From assembly GCA_963966185.1 (NCBI GenBank), contig CAWZYM010000007.1, forward strand, positions 320,001 to 384,000: 64,000 nt of DNA, in the 5' to 3' direction. A program made the translations under genes and the position numbers. Origin of the DNA: Rhabditoides inermis. Its lineage: Eukaryota; Nematoda; Chromadorea; Rhabditida; Rhabditidae. Of this stretch, positions 1 to 13,129 are shown in pieces (positions within the stretch are counted from its first letter, which is position 1; each line of letters starts with the position of its first letter). Under the pieces are notes generated by a model. The model had not been told where the DNA came from and did not search any database. It was given only the letters and a program-made list of their open reading frames with translations.

Positions 1-572
1 ATGATATGTGAAACACACCTGAAAATGCAACTCTCTCCCTCTCTAATTCTCTCTCTCCCTCTCTCTCTCTCTGCTCCCTCCCCCCCTCTCTCTCTGCTCC
101 CTCTCCCCCCTCTCTCTCTCTCCCCCTCTCTCTCACCAGCACAGTCGCCCGAGGCCCCCATCGATATACTCGGCGACACAGCTTCTAATACCCCAAATCG
201 AATGAAAAAGACCTGAAACGTAGAGAGTTAATAGAAAAAAACTCTAGAAAAATCTCACCTAAATCAAAAATGACCGCATCAGCGGCGACTAGCGGAAAGC
301 TGCCGTTTTGGAAGTCACATTTGAGCAGCTGCAAAACATGACGTAAGCTTGACGCAAGCCGCCTTGCGTCACCTTTCCGTGCTCGTTGTAGCTGTGGATG
401 TGCTGCGCCAGTCCCCACATACACACCAGCAGTTGAATGGCGCCGAGAATGACGCAGATCTGGCTGTTGAGGTATCTGGAAGAGGCATACGGTATTACAG
501 TAACATTCAAAGTACAGTATACCTTCTCCCGCAGCACTTGCTCGACTCATCGGACACGCGCAGAATACGCAT
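1..572 (-). CDS. Small multi-pass membrane protein, 5' part of gene (runs off left edge)
   Basis: I do not recognise the gene with certainty. Exons in transcript order are 523-572 (ATG at 572), 373-475, 259-328, 137-184 and <1-18; all joins keep frame and use GT-AG sites, with introns of 47, 44, 74 and 118 bp. The protein starts with about 16 cytosolic residues ending in SKCCGRR, then a hydrophobic segment (QICVILGAIQLLVCMWGLA, about residues 20-40), then a loop containing CDFQNG. A CC motif just before the first membrane segment recalls nematode four-TM LAPTM/DUF7027-like proteins, but this is only a resemblance. The last intron seen (19-136) is mostly GA repeat starting at the donor. The start is the first in-frame ATG after an upstream stop; an upstream exon is possible. 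Confidence 0.45.
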
Positions 573-1547
573 ACATCCACCACCTGCAAGATTGGCTGCG
601 TTGAATGGCGGAGTATCATGGAAGCGCGGCGGCGGCGGTGTTGCGATCGAATTAACACGACACTCTCCTTGTATTCATAAGCAAAAGGGATTGTCGTCGC
701 GAACATACAAAGAGAAAGAAGAGGATAATCGGTACACGAAGCGCGGGGGATGTCACTGCCAGAAGATGGAGAGAGATTCTCCCTCGCAGAGAGCTCCTCT
801 CTCCCTCCCTCCCTTCCTCCCTCTCTCTCTCTCTCTCTCTCCCTTTCTCTCTCTCGCAGATTGCCCTTGGATAGCAATGCGCGACTAATTGCGGGCGAAA
901 CGACTGAAGCCTTCGACAGATAAGTGAGCGTGAGACGCAACTCGGAAGCTTCCTCTGCCTTCAAGCTTCAAGACGGTCCGAGGTCAGCGCGGACTTGTGT
1001 GAGTTGTGCTTGTGAGACGCGCCGGTCTCAGGGGAGCGTTTGGTGGCTATAGAGGCTAGAGAGAGTGGCAAGAGAGCACGGCTCAGCCAAGTAAGCGGAG
1101 TAAGGCGATTCGAAATAGGCGCGAATCCATCAAAAACAATGTGATGTCAGCGGCGGGCAGTAGTACTAGTACGAACGACCATCGGTCACTACAAACAGAT
1201 TACATATCTCGGCTCCACACATTTATCGAATTAGAGCTGGACGCGTGTGTGTATACAACATAGGACCTAAGCCACCGGGCGGCACACACACATAATAATA
1301 CACATATGTATCACAACGAAACAAGCCAAAGTCATCATAGCTACTTCGATCATTCCATAAACGGGGGGCGGGGTAGGTAGGGAGGAAAGCTGAGGCGCGC
1401 CTAGAGGGGGAGAGAGGGAAAGCGATCAAGGAAGACACTCGTATAGGGGATGGGGGTAGCGCATTGAAGTAGCGGTCAGTCTCGACTGACCGCAACTTAC
1501 AAAAGCATAGTCTATAATGCGGTGATAGGTAAATGCACTTGTGGTGA
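573..1547. other. Intergenic: upstream of the left membrane gene, downstream of hmbx-1
   Basis: No coding exon is supported here. The stretch holds a CT-rich run at about 783-865 and a GC-rich part. Both flanking genes are on the minus strand, so this is the 3' flank of the homeobox gene and the promoter side of the left-edge gene. A short fold-back containing the word GCGGTCAGTCTC lies near 1472-1497 and resembles the ends of the MITE family found elsewhere in the window. Confidence 0.4.
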
Positions 1548-1784
1548 CTATTCGGCGGTCTGCATGCCGGCTGGCAGCAGGCCTTGGAAGGCGAGTTGGT
1601 TGAGCATGGTCTGTTGCAGCTGCTGCTGGAGGCTTCTCTCATCCGCGGCGGCCGGCGGGGTGGAGGGCTGCATGAGTTGGGCAGCCAGGTGGGAAACGGG
1701 CTGCGGCGCCGGCAGGGGCTTGGCATCGTCCGACGGGAGGGACACGGGCGTGGGCAGCCAGGGGAAGAGCTGGAAGGAACGGGG

Positions 1785-1830
<46 letters not shown>

Positions 1831-3074
1831 TCTCCCTCTCTCTCTCACCTGTGTCATGTCCACGCCGAATCCCAGCCGCTGCGCGAGTGCCGCAACGTCG
1901 ACGAAAGACGACTGTGACGACTCGCCCTCGGGCGACGGAGAAGGAGTGGAGCCGGTCTCGTCGGAGCACGACTGAAAGAGGGCGAGGGTGATGCACTGAT
2001 CTACCATCCTACTGATCAACCATCCTCCTGATCTACCATCCCACTGATCTACCCCCACTGATCTACCATCCTCCTGATCTACCAGGGTACTGATCTACCA
2101 GTCCAATGATCTACCCACCGGCGCGCCTCCGTCGAGCGGCGTGGCCGGCTGGCTGCCGCCCGCCTCTTTCATCTGCTGCTCCTCGTTGCTCCTCCTCCGC
2201 AGCTCTTTCCTTTTATTCGCGAACCAGTTCGCCACCACCTGCGGCGACACCACCTCCTTCGGCATCAGCCCCACACCTGGAATTATTGATTTATTGATTA
2301 TCGATTGATTGGTCGATTGTGTTGGCGATTCTGAATAAATGATTGATTGTTCAATTGGTTACCTTTCTTGTCGAGCTGTAGGGCGTGATTGCAGGCGGTG
2401 GCGATTTCAATTCGTCTGTTCAAATCGGGGAACGGCGTCTGCGCGAAGAACGACTCCAACATTCGGATCAGAATCGGACGGAACACGTAGCGCTCACTGC
2501 AAATCGATAAATCAATAAATCAATAAACGCGTATCGATTGATGATATCGGTTAACTCACCGCCTCTGCGGCACGAGCTCTCCGTCGCCGTTTGTCTCCAG
2601 CCGCGTCGCCGGATCGTTGAGGAACGCCGCTGCAACATATCGATTGATCGCTGGATTATCGATTTCCTTGAACCCTAATACCATAATCGCTGATGATCTT
2701 TTTATAGTGTGGAATCAGCTGACGTCGCCCCACTTTGTCCCGATCCCTCTCGTTTTTGCCTGCGCCCCGCGACTTTTTCCAACTCTATAGCTCAAACACA
2801 GCGAGACAGTCGCATAGAATAGCCCGCGCGCCGCCGCATCTCCTCTTTTTCTGCGCCCCGCGGCACCCCCCTCCCCCCCAAAACCTTGCAAAATCGAACG
2901 CAAAATACACACACTCGCATCGATTTCGATTGATTATGGGCTAGTGTTTCGGAAAACTCACGCGCCGCACACACAGACTAATATCAGTTTTCTGGGTGTA
3001 CTACGAGGACACATCCCGTCGAATTCGACGTGATCATATGATATGGAGATAGATATCTATGGTCCCGGCGCGGG

Positions 3075-3115
<41 letters not shown>

Positions 3116-5075
3116 TCGAAAAAAGTTGCGCATAGGGTATTCATAAGAGATGAGCGCTGGTGCGGCGGCGGAAGCAAGAGGCACCGCGATGCATTAGCAA
3201 TGTATGCCCGCATTTAGGCGTTTGTTGAGGAATGAGCAAGGTTCTCGTGAAACACTGTTGCTAATAGAAGGTATTGAAGGAGGTGTTAGTTTTATGATAC
3301 ACAAAAAGACACTTTCTGAGGATCTTTCGGTCTTTTGCCCGCGAGAGTTCAGTCTGACATCTAGGAATGGTCTACTCACATAGCTTCTCCGGGTGCCGGC
3401 GGCAGTTGAGGTACCAGCAGTAGATGTTCTTCCGGCAGCGCAGCGACAGCTCGCGGTGGTTGCCGTTCAACAGCTTCGAGATGTACGGCTGCGACACGCC
3501 TGAAATCGAGGTTCGAAACATGAAACGTGCGTCATAGCATAAATGATAATAAATAATATTTAGCTGACGTCCCCACTCCAATTTGTCTCCCGATCCCTCG
3601 TTTGCCTGCGCCACACATATACATATCACTTGTGCCATTCAATTTGCCCTCGAACTGATGCTTTCAACGACTACTAAATGCTACTATCCCTTCAACCACT
3701 TTCAACTACTTCGGTGACGCTTTCCGAAGAGACTGACCATGCCTTGGAAGAATTATACTAATCCACATATGAATCATCCTGTACATTGTTGATGCGCTTG
3801 TAGTCTCAGACGGCTCAATCTTGTCACAGAATTTCATCTAATCTCGGAGTGTAAAACATACGCTGAACTCTCTCGCTAATCTGATATCCTAATTCCTTAT
3901 GCCTTATCAGCAATGTGTTTCAATACAGTAACGCAGTACCCCTACCGTACCTGTCATCATGGCTACGGTAGTCTGTCGGAGGGAGTACTGTGTGATGAAG
4001 TGCTTCATGTCAGCGATGCAGCCCTCCTCGCCCTGCACCATGAACTCATCGAGCTCCCGCGGATCGTCCAGCTGACATATCGATCGGTATTGATTTATTG
4101 ATTATCGACTGCTCACCGTGGTAATCTCCTTCATCGGCGTGCGCTGGCTGCGGATCGGCCGCGCGCCGGAGGACTCGAGTTGCGACGTGAAAGAGGCCAG
4201 AGGAATGAGCGGAGTGGACGACTGAAATCAGTTAATCAGTTGATCAGTCGATCAGCTAATCAGTTAGCTCGATGAACTGCCATGTTTAGCAGTTTAGCAT
4301 CTGCTCTAGCGATGTTCAAATCACGTCTAGTGGTTAGGAGTCTTCCTTCCTCACGAGAGTACTCATAGAGTCATAGAGTTTAGAGAGCTCGTCAGGGGGC
4401 TGGCTCTAGCGGTTTCCCCGGATTTGTGCATCATGACTGGAGTTTCACAGCTTACCTCCGAGTTGGCGGTTGACGGGAGGGTGACAGAGTGGAGGGCGAG
4501 CGCGAGGGGCGAGGGCGACGAGACCGAGGCGACGGGGACGGGCGAGGAGGAGATGGTCAGGGGAACGGGTGCTTGTGAGCGCAGGTGCTGCAATGAGAGA
4601 CGTTTCCACCTCGGACTTTGCCTTTCGCCTTGGGGTCTGATAAGTCTTTTCAGTTGCGTTGTGTGGTCAGGATAGTTTCGTAGTGGAGACTGATCGCTAC
4701 ATTACCAACACTAGTTGGTCTTTACCTGCAGCAGAATGGGCGACTGGCACTCGGCCTGCACTGGTTGGGGCGCGGCGACAACCACCGGCCGCTCCTCGGC
4801 CTGCGGTCTCTCTTCCACCGACCGCCTCTCTTGCCTCTCCTGTCTCTCCTGCGGCTCCAGCTTCGGCGCTATCAGAGCCGCGAGCGCTTGCGACTGCACC
4901 CGCGCCGCGTCCAAATCACTCTCGATCCTGTCCAGCGTGCGGAACGCCTGAATATCGATTTATTGATTTATTAGTTATTGATTGATTGATTCACCTCGAT
5001 GACGTTGTCGGGGGTGATGCCGGTGGCGCGCAGCCGGCGTATCAGCTCGAGTTGCTCTACTGTGAAAAGGCTCAT
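1548..5075 (-). CDS. hmbx-1: HMBOX1/HOT1-type atypical homeobox transcription factor
   Basis: Complete 11-exon model, 495 aa: 4995-5075, 4726-4947, 4456-4587, 4117-4221, 3951-4071, 3380-3499, 2560-2629, 2363-2496, 2119-2276, 1849-1971, 1548-1769; every join is in phase. Domains in order: an N-terminal helix pair, residues about 4-38 (FTVEQLELIRRLRATGI), matching the start of human HMBOX1; a Q- and P-rich linker; a POU-specific-like helix-turn-helix, residues about 181-260, with VSQPYISKLLNG as recognition helix; an extended homeodomain, about 284-360, with long helix spacing and recognition helix VVANWFANKRKEL; a Q-rich tail. HMBOX1 proteins are nuclear, and the vertebrate one binds double-stranded telomeric repeats; whether that holds here is inference. 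The homeodomain is split by an intron at G-329. The symbol follows the C. elegans orthologue. Confidence 0.9.
1972..2118 (-). repeat. Intronic minisatellite beginning at an hmbx-1 splice donor
   Basis: Intron 9 of the homeobox gene (147 bp) is mostly a degenerate repeat of GGTAGATCAG spaced by a few bases, about eight copies. The first copy is the donor itself (GTGGGTAGATC), so the repeat appears to have grown out of the 5' splice site. The last part, next to exon 10, is unique. Confidence 0.7.
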
Positions 5076-6187
5076 CGCCTGAAAGGGGCGTGACTTGAGC
5101 GGGCGGAGCTTATCGGAGAAACACGACACGCGACCTTGCATAGAGAGCTACATCATAGTGAGTAGTGGCTGAGAAGGAGCAAAAAGTGCAAGTCTGCGAG
5201 GGAGAAGAGCGCGCAGACAGTGAGAGGGCGGTGAGAGAGTGTGTGGGGTGGGAGGAGAGTGAGATTTCGTAGAACGGACAGCCAACCTTAACAATGAACT
5301 GCGAACGCCTAATAGAGAGGGGGGGGGGGGTGGGGGAGGAGAGAGAGAGAGAGAGAGAGAAGAGAGAAAAATGAGAAGGCGGCTGAATATACGTGGCAAA
5401 AAGAGCAACACGCGTAAACGACGGGGAAGTGACTAATACATGTATTGAGTAGTCAAGGAACTAGGATTTTCTAGATGATAAGTCATTAGGAAACTAGCGA
5501 CAGGCTGACAGGATACATAGTTATCATTTAGTCTATATCCGCAACATTGCAATTAGGAAACGATTTCGCATACGCACAAGGAAATCTTTTACAAGCTGCA
5601 AAGAATAGTCATCGTTACAGGTTATAGCACTAAGATTGATTAGTGCGTATGTGATAGAAACAAGAATAACCATGACACACTAGTAGAACTTGAAAGTACT
5701 AGTACAATAAACAAAATACGTTAGTACCATAAGCAAAATATGTTAAAAGAGCAGGATGCTAACCGTTAGCCACAACACATGCATTACTTATTCAACATTC
5801 AACTAAAGCGACAACGTGTTCTGTGTTCTGACTGTGATTACCGAAAAAAGAGTGCCGAGAGGAAAATTGCGGGAGAGGGAGACACATAATACGTGGCCGG
5901 AATGAATCGACACGAAACACATATACACATAGCGAAGAGAAAATAATAATGGTACTGTGTTAACCAGGCGGTGTGACTTTCAGAGTGAAGAAGGACGCAG
6001 GTTGCAATATCGCGCGCGCGCCCTAGCCCCGCCCCCTCTCTGACGCATAGCCTCGATTATACTGTGTTCCGATGGTTAATAGTAGACAGAGAACTGGAGA
6101 ACGCTAGTAAGGAGCGCTTTGCATGTGCATAGAACCATGCCCATGGTAGATCAATAGGACCAGTGGAGGGTCCACTCAGACTGAGAC

Positions 6188-6218
<31 letters not shown>

Positions 6219-6287
6219 AGAGAGTATGCGGAAAGTGCAACCCCGCCCCCTCTAGCAAGCGAGTCAGCCCGTGCCGGCATAGAGTAT

Positions 6288-6334
<47 letters not shown>

Positions 6335-7748
6335 GAGCGAGAGAGAGAAGGCACGCGCTTACTAGTATCAACCGAACTAACCACCTCTTGCAACCGCATC
6401 ATACACCAACACGTGGCTCGCCGCAGCTATAATGCACACATTTAGCTCGGGAGGCGGGGCTTGGATGGGCGTGGCTGCCACAGTACTGTGAGGTGGAACG
6501 CGTGTATGCAGAATGAACGAGGGTGGTTGTGAACGGCGGGAAAGATGGGCTGACGTTTTTGCGTTTTTTTCAGGCCGTTCGCTTGGTGGTTTTTCCAACC
6601 AGCGTCGTTTTTCTGCCGTCTTTTGTGAGGGGACGGGCGGTTGGGATCAGAAAAGAGAGAGAGAGAGAGAGAGGGATATACTACACAAGTGCGCGAAATC
6701 GACGTCTCTAACAGAAAGGAGGGAGGCTAGCTACTGTCAGAAAGATGACATTGAGCTATCATCACGATTCCTACTCGTAGCGCAGTTCACAGCTTAGGCA
6801 GGAGGTAAAGAACAAAACAGGTGCATCGCGACTGCCGCTGGGAATTGTATAAGTAATAGCAGTTACTTGCAATCTGTCTGCGTCACGACTAGTAATTAGT
6901 GATTAGACTAACACTAGAATATAGTGCGCAAATATTTACGAGAGTGAGCAGACGCAATCAAAAGCAAAACTAGTTCCGTGAAAGATTACTGATAAGTGAT
7001 ATTATGCTAACTTGTAATTTCTAATAACTACATTTGCAAAAAGGAGACAATGAAGCAGGCTGGCTGAATGAATGGGCATGTTCGAATGGGCATAGTTAGA
7101 GGGGTGGTGTTTACAAAATCGCGATAACACCGTAGAGACGCGCATAAACTGATATACGATACGGTATGGGGACGGGACGGTGCGTCCTGACATTTCGAGA
7201 ACGGCGCACCCCGATAGAGGCACGCATAGCGCATAGATAGTGGCGACACTCTGTGATAATAGGGACACTCAGAGAACACCGCGCGCCTATTGCCGTGCCA
7301 AGCCGACTGTAACTAGTAGTCACTCGATGATTATGTTGATATGGTATCAATCACAACTCCAAAACAGACCCAAAACAAACATGTTGTTGCAAGTCTGAAG
7401 ATAGCGGCCGCTTAATAACTCTAAAAACAATTCATTTCAAACCGCCTCGTAATGTAGTGTTTAATCATTCATACGCGACAATTTTACGTCATTCAATTTC
7501 CACGAAACTATTGGGCTCAAGTTGACTCATTGTGGGGGGAGAGAGAAATAGAGAGACGGAGAGAAAGAGAGGGAGAGAGCGAGATGCGAATGATAGGAAA
7601 TGATCTATAATCACTCATCCCGTTCTTTCTATTAGAATATCGAGACGATAGTTTTTTGCTGTCTGGCAGCTGATTATGACTTCGTTCTCTGTGAGACAGT
7701 GAGAGGACAAAAAGTGAGAGTCGGTGCTTCAGGGTTCAGTGTATAATA

Positions 7749-7793
<45 letters not shown>

Positions 7794-7804
7794 GCTCCCT
7801 CCCT

Positions 7805-7843
<39 letters not shown>

Positions 7844-7845
7844 CC

Positions 7846-7884
<39 letters not shown>

Positions 7885-8081
7885 CTCTATATGTCTCAAT
7901 ATCTCACTCAGTTTCTCACGTATCCCCCTCTCTATCTGTCGAGCACAGAACACTTCAATACAATTCCATTTTGATTACTTCTTACTAATTTTTTTCGTTT
8001 CGCCAACATTAGCATTAACCACTTGGCTTAGTTAGAATGAATAGTTTATCGCGTGATATGATAAGCAGCGAACGTGAATGG

Positions 8082-8125
<44 letters not shown>

Positions 8126-8658
8126 GCTTCTAAACTATATTATGGAGTGATAAGAGATATAAACACGAGACATTGCCAGAACGCACCGACCTATCGGAAT
8201 CACGCTATATTCCGTCTCTCCTCGGTTAGCTATAAGCTATACCCTATAGATAAGCGAAACGTTTCACAAGACCAACTCAACGATCTAATCGATTATACTA
8301 TTATGCATCTATATGAGAATAGAAATCAACACACCTAGTCAACTATGCGAGCATAGAACTTGCCCATAGAACGATCACAGTTTTCAGCGTTCAAAGAACA
8401 CTTGCAAGTCGAGAGATGATGTAGGCTCGAAAAGGATACAAAATACAGTTTGTGCACACGGTTGATCTCGTTAGTTCGAGCGAATGAAATACTTAGAAAA
8501 GTGGTTGGGGAAAAGCGCGCAGGACGTGAATGACTCTAATTCGGTGTACCGAGTAGCTTTCAATTTTGGGCAGCCGGTTTTCGGCTGTTATGAGAGGAGT
8601 GTTGAAGCCAAGTGTTCGCTATGCACCTTCAAGGTCGCATGTTCGGGCCAAAGCCACC

Positions 8659-8703
<45 letters not shown>

Positions 8704-9243
8704 AGTCTCAACAACCTAGCTATTAGTCCTACCAAAGGGGCGTTCTCATAAAACGATTCTGCGCGAAAGACGGGAGAATTACAGTATCTCCAGTCTGTTC
8801 TTTGTTTACAGTTTACTATTCACCCTTCGCAGACACAAAACCATTATTTTCTGAGAATTAAGATATCTTATACATTATATGTGTTAATACCTATATCACA
8901 GTCAATGATATTAGTTCCGCCAAGCGAGCTAAAAAGAAGGCTCATGTTCAAAAGATTGTAGCTGTAGCATTATTGTTTGTAGTAACTATAGCTAGACGAT
9001 ACGTGGCAGTAACTAGGGGAACCTAGTATGTTCTAGAAAACAGGCTAGCTACATTCCTGGAATCAGAGTGTTAGAGGGTGTCACTCTGCGCGATGAAAAA
9101 TGCGATTTCTAGATCTAGATTCAACCTTGGACCGCGCAAAATTTTGAAAAAAAGGGGAGAGCGACGCGGGCGCATTATCTTCCCCTTTTGAGAGAGTTCA
9201 TATAATCTGATGGCTGGCGTTCTTTCAAGTGGCGTTCCGACCC

Positions 9244-9302
<59 letters not shown>

Positions 9303-9399
9303 AATTCAGTTCAGATATACATCGACCACGCCGCTTTGAGAAAATGTGTGGGGGGACAGGAACCAGGATATCAAACAAACACACTTTATCCAAAACGGT
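5076..9399. other. 4.3 kb without a recognisable gene; microsatellite-rich
   Basis: I see no exon chain on either strand. GA/CT runs lie at about 5323-5368, 6186-6224, 6291-6332, 6655-6673, 7544-7584, 7751-7888, 8084-8122, 8660-8703 and 9246-9302. Long reading frames here are translations of those runs. The stretch is upstream of the homeobox gene and downstream of innexin A, so it may hold the hmbx-1 promoter and non-coding 5' exons. Confidence 0.5.
5079..5088 (-). promoter_or_regulatory. Possible splice or trans-splice acceptor just before the hmbx-1 ATG
   Basis: On the minus strand a pyrimidine run ending in TTTCAG lies three bases before the ATG at 5075. In nematodes such a site directly before the start codon is often either a spliced-leader acceptor or the acceptor of a 5' UTR intron. 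The sequence alone cannot say which. Confidence 0.35.
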
Positions 9400-10157
9400 C
9401 TACTCCTCGAGCGGTTTCCTCTCCCACTCCTGCTCCTCCCTCTTCCCTCCTCCTCCTGCTCCGTTCACTCCATTCAGGGGCAGAGACGAGTCGACCGTCC
9501 GACAGCGGTGACCGCTCCTGCAGATGTTTGTTCCTTTTAGTAGTCAACTAGTCTTTATCTAACTCTATTCGTTAGTCTGTCTGCAGGTTAATCGGTCGAA
9601 ACAGGATTTCGTCGTGTGTCTAGCTATTATGTTACACTATCTGTTCTCCTATGTACTTTGAATAATTGTTTGTTCATTGTTTGCCCTTATTGCTTGTTGT
9701 TTACCTGTACTTGTTCCACATTTTCAGCATGATGTCGGTGGTGACTATCTCGCTAGAGTGAGTGGAGATCAGGGTGAGGAGAACGATCTGGAATTTTGGA
9801 ATTTCACTCTTGTTTTTTTTCTGAGCTCGTTTTTATTTGTGTTATGTAGTGAAAAAAATCATTATGAAAAAGCTTCATGAACCGTACATTCATATTCTTA
9901 ATTCATACTCTACTACTAAAAACAGTACCATATCCGCGTTCAGTGTTCGTGAGAAGTCCTCCAACTCGGACTCTTCCTCAAAGCAGCGCGCCGAGATGAA
10001 CCTGAATCAATCAATACTCGATAACCATCCGATAACCAATCAATACTTTTGCACGAAGGCGAGACGTCTGTTCATGCTCCGGCTGTTGTATACCAGTGCT
10101 GCCATATCGAGGATCGTTATGAAGCCGACTGCGATGAACCACCTAGAGAACAGAGGG

Positions 10158-10210
<53 letters not shown>

Positions 10211-12994
10211 CACTCTCACTCTCTCTCTCCCTTCTCTCTCTCTCCCCTCTCTCTCCCCTCTCTCTCTCTCACCAGTACAGAAACAGGAAAATCTTCTCAT
10301 TGAACATGTTGAGTGAGAGAACGCATTGTATGGAATAGCGCTGCATATTTCCCACCTCTCGAACCTAAAATGATAGCAATGTATCCGTATTACAGTACTC
10401 GTACGACAGTATCCATACTACAGTAATATCCGTACTACAGTATACGTACTACAGTAATATCCGTACTACAGTATCTGTACTACAACTACAGTCATTCTCC
10501 TCCTGTGAGACTCACCTGAAAATCGCACATCGCAATGCGCGGGAAGTTACCTGCAATCGGAATTTGTATCGTAACGGATTAAAAAAAGTAAACGTACCGC
10601 TGTCCTCCCAGTTAGTTCCGCTTACGATATCGGAGAGAATGTTCGCTCCCCACAGGTGGTCGTTTTGACCAAGAAACTGAAAAGATCGAAATATTCCGCT
10701 ACCGTATCCCTCCAATGTCTCAAACTATGTGCTACCGTATAACCAAAAAGATCAAATTATTCTACCTGATTCATCATCAGGAACTGTCCGACTATGTTTG
10801 AGAGGTAGAGCACTTTCACGCAGAAGTAGACACTGAAAGATTGAAAGATAAACATCAAAGAGTACATATTCAAATGAACAGTGAAACTGAAAACCCATAA
10901 TCCCATAAAGCCTATGACTCTTTCTGGATATACCATAGACATCCTGTGCCGGAGCGATAGCACTTCTATGTCTTGCAGCTCGATTACGATTACGGTGCTT
11001 TAAACGTCAGACTCACTTGTCTTGTTTCGTACGCTATTGCCGTGAGCTGACTCACTCTGTTTTTTTTCGACTGCGCAACTCATTTGCGAGGGAGAGAATA
11101 GATCCACAGAACTCTACTCACTTGGCGATGTACGTTCCGGAGCGATAACATTTCCACATATTGCAGCTCGATTACAGTGCTCTATTCGTCCGACTCTCTT
11201 GGTGTGCACTCGTCTACACTACTCACTTGGCAATGTACGTTCCGTCGAGCAGTCCGAACCGCATGACGTGTTGCGTGAACGTCGCCCCGTCGGCGCGCTG
11301 CTTCTGAAGCCTGGAAGACGACGTTCAAGGTGCGGTCAGTCACTTCGGAACCCAAGTGTTTCGAAGGGATAACAAGGCATTCCGAAGTGACACTGACCGC
11401 TACTACCTAACAAGGCATTCCGAAGTTTCAAAGACACTGACCGCTACTTCATTGTACGTCCTCACCGAGAGCCTTCGTGTTTCATCTACGTTGTTAGATA
11501 GGTTTATTCGTTTATTATCGACAACATGGGAAAAAAAACGAATTCACAAACAAAAAGTGAGCAATATGAACGGCAGGTATAAATGTTGTATTATTGATAT
11601 TTGATATCGGTAATCAATTGTACGTCTATTCTGAACAATTTGCAACCACTTTGTCTAGGAAACGCACACTTTCAGCTTTCTCTGTATACTTCATTACTTC
11701 ATATTTCATATACTTTATTAACACTTGGTTGCATTGATATTTTACAACACCCAAAGGCTCAAGAAGAGCGCTTTCTTGAGCTGTGTGAATCCAACGAAAC
11801 TCCTGAGCTAAATGCGAGCCTATTATAAGTATCGAGATAAGTATTGCCTGTGGGATATGTCACGTACACGCTGACCAATCAGCTCCCCTGGGCCCCTGGG
11901 GAATATCTAGTTCCTGACAGATTAGTTCGCATTTGCATCGTTGCTATAATCTGTTCTTAAGTCAAGTAAGACTTTTTTTAGCGTCTCGCTAACGATTATC
12001 CTAATGCCTAATCCTTATGCGTTCAAATGTGAAAAATGTGATCGTAGGGATATACCATATAAGTAGACAGAATACAGAAAAGAAACTTCCAAGGTAAAAA
12101 AAAACTCACTTCACCGCGCCTTCAAAATGTGCGAGTATATTGTGGACGCTTTTCTCGCGCACTTCTCGCTAAAAAAACATAATGAACGAAACATTTTCCA
12201 ACAAAAAAAAACTCACCTCTCCGCTTTCCGCCGTTTGCGCGATTTTCATGATGTTCTCGATGTTGAGACCGCTCTTGCCGCTCAGCTGTCCCCACACCTG
12301 CAACTCTCTCCACTCTCTCTCTCTCTCTCTCTCTCTCCTCTCTCTCTCCCTACCATACACGGCATATAGAAGAAGAACGCTTCCAGCATCATGATGAACG
12401 GTACCCACTGGTAGTAGATCAGTTGCGACGCAATGCTGAACACGCTTACGTCTGCGTCACCCTTGCGTCGCCCTTGCGTCATTTCTCACCGCTCGCCAAT
12501 GTCTCCTGGCACGTCTTCGTTGGGCGGAACCCAGTAGGTGTTGTATACGAAGCAGTAGTTCTCCGCGTACGCTTCCCATGGCTCGTTGAACTGAACAGAC
12601 TGCCAGTGATAGAGAGAGCGAGAAAGAGGGAGAGAGAGAGAGGGCGAGAGAGAGAGGGAGAGAGAGGAAGAGATAGAGGGAGAGGGAGAGAGAGAGAGAG
12701 GGAGAGAGAAAGAGAGAGAGTTCAGCACCTGTCCGGGGCACCAGCACTGCAGTGGCGAGCCGACGTACTGTCGCATCGTTACGGTGAGCGACAGACCCTA
12801 CAAATCAAATTATTATATATAATATATATAATATTATTATATACATCACTTTTAGTATTATTGTACATTATTGTCATTACTTTCCGTACTCTACTTTTTA
12901 TACAACTAGTTTCATAAAACCCACAATGATGATGTAGGTCGAGTAGCAGTAGCTCAGACGGTCCGCGCCGCTGTCGTTGATTCTGGAAGACGCC

Positions 12995-13032
<38 letters not shown>

Positions 13033-13129
13033 ATCTCTTTCTTTCTCTCTCTCCCTCTCTCTCCTCTCCTCTCCCCCCTCTCTCCTACTTCGGCTGGATG
13101 ATCTTGAACGCGCCGTTGATGATGTTCAT
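9400..13129 (-). CDS. Innexin A (gap-junction channel subunit)
   Basis: Complete 16-exon model, 405 aa: 13089-13129, 12925-12982, 12729-12797, 12490-12590, 12354-12435, 12217-12297, 12110-12168, 11227-11310, 10766-10832, 10598-10676, 10516-10550, 10273-10364, 10047-10142, 9929-10001, 9705-9787, 9400-9517. Innexins form gap junctions and hemichannels with four TM helices. Family marks visible: YVGSPLQCW in the first extracellular loop (about residues 44-52), a second loop Cys in ENYCF, the signature YYQWVPF (about 97-103), WEDSG and MCDF in the second loop, and [13 protein letters not shown] at TM4 (about 270-283). The C-terminal tail is short, charged and Gly-rich. Exon 2 uses a GTGGGT donor chosen to match innexin B. 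Which C. elegans innexin is closest cannot be told by eye. Confidence 0.93.
10381..10492 (-). repeat. Short-period minisatellite in an innexin A intron
   Basis: The intron between exons 11 and 12 (10365-10515) contains about eight degenerate copies of a unit built on CTACAGTA and CCGTACTACAGTA. On the gene's strand the unit contains both CTGTAG (acceptor-like) and GTAC (weak donor-like) words. Confidence 0.6.
10950..11226. repeat. Diverged dispersed-repeat copies plus a duplicated exon-8 end
   Basis: Within the intron between innexin A exons 8 and 9 there are two degraded copies of the ~165-bp dispersed repeat family (about 10950-11098 and 11140-11212; shared words include GCTATTGCCG-GAGCTGACTC). 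At 11129-11152 there is also a second copy of the last bases of exon 8 with its donor (on the plus strand CTCACTTGGCGATGTACG), about 100 bp from the real junction at 11222-11245. Confidence 0.55.
11339..11450. mobile_element. MITE-like fragment with GGTGCGGTCAGT ends
   Basis: Located in innexin A intron 7. It begins GGTGCGGTCAGT and has two inverted ends reading ACTGACCGCTAC, with internal CATTCCGAAGT words. The same ends occur at 13854, 51463, 56358 and 58811, which defines a small dispersed family found mainly in introns here. Confidence 0.5.

Noticed and set aside
7751..7888. Long Ser/Leu- or Arg/Glu-rich frames over CT/GA runs (also near 3060, 6290, 10160, 12620, 24400, 27180, 45760, 48360, 57690, 58180)
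   Set aside because: They are translations of dinucleotide repeats, open in several frames at once, and have no conserved exon structure.
8484..8726. Non-repetitive start of an 80-codon frame (KYLEKWLGKSAQDVNDSNS)
   Set aside because: It runs into a CT repeat and has no partner exon, conserved motif or signals; chance is sufficient.
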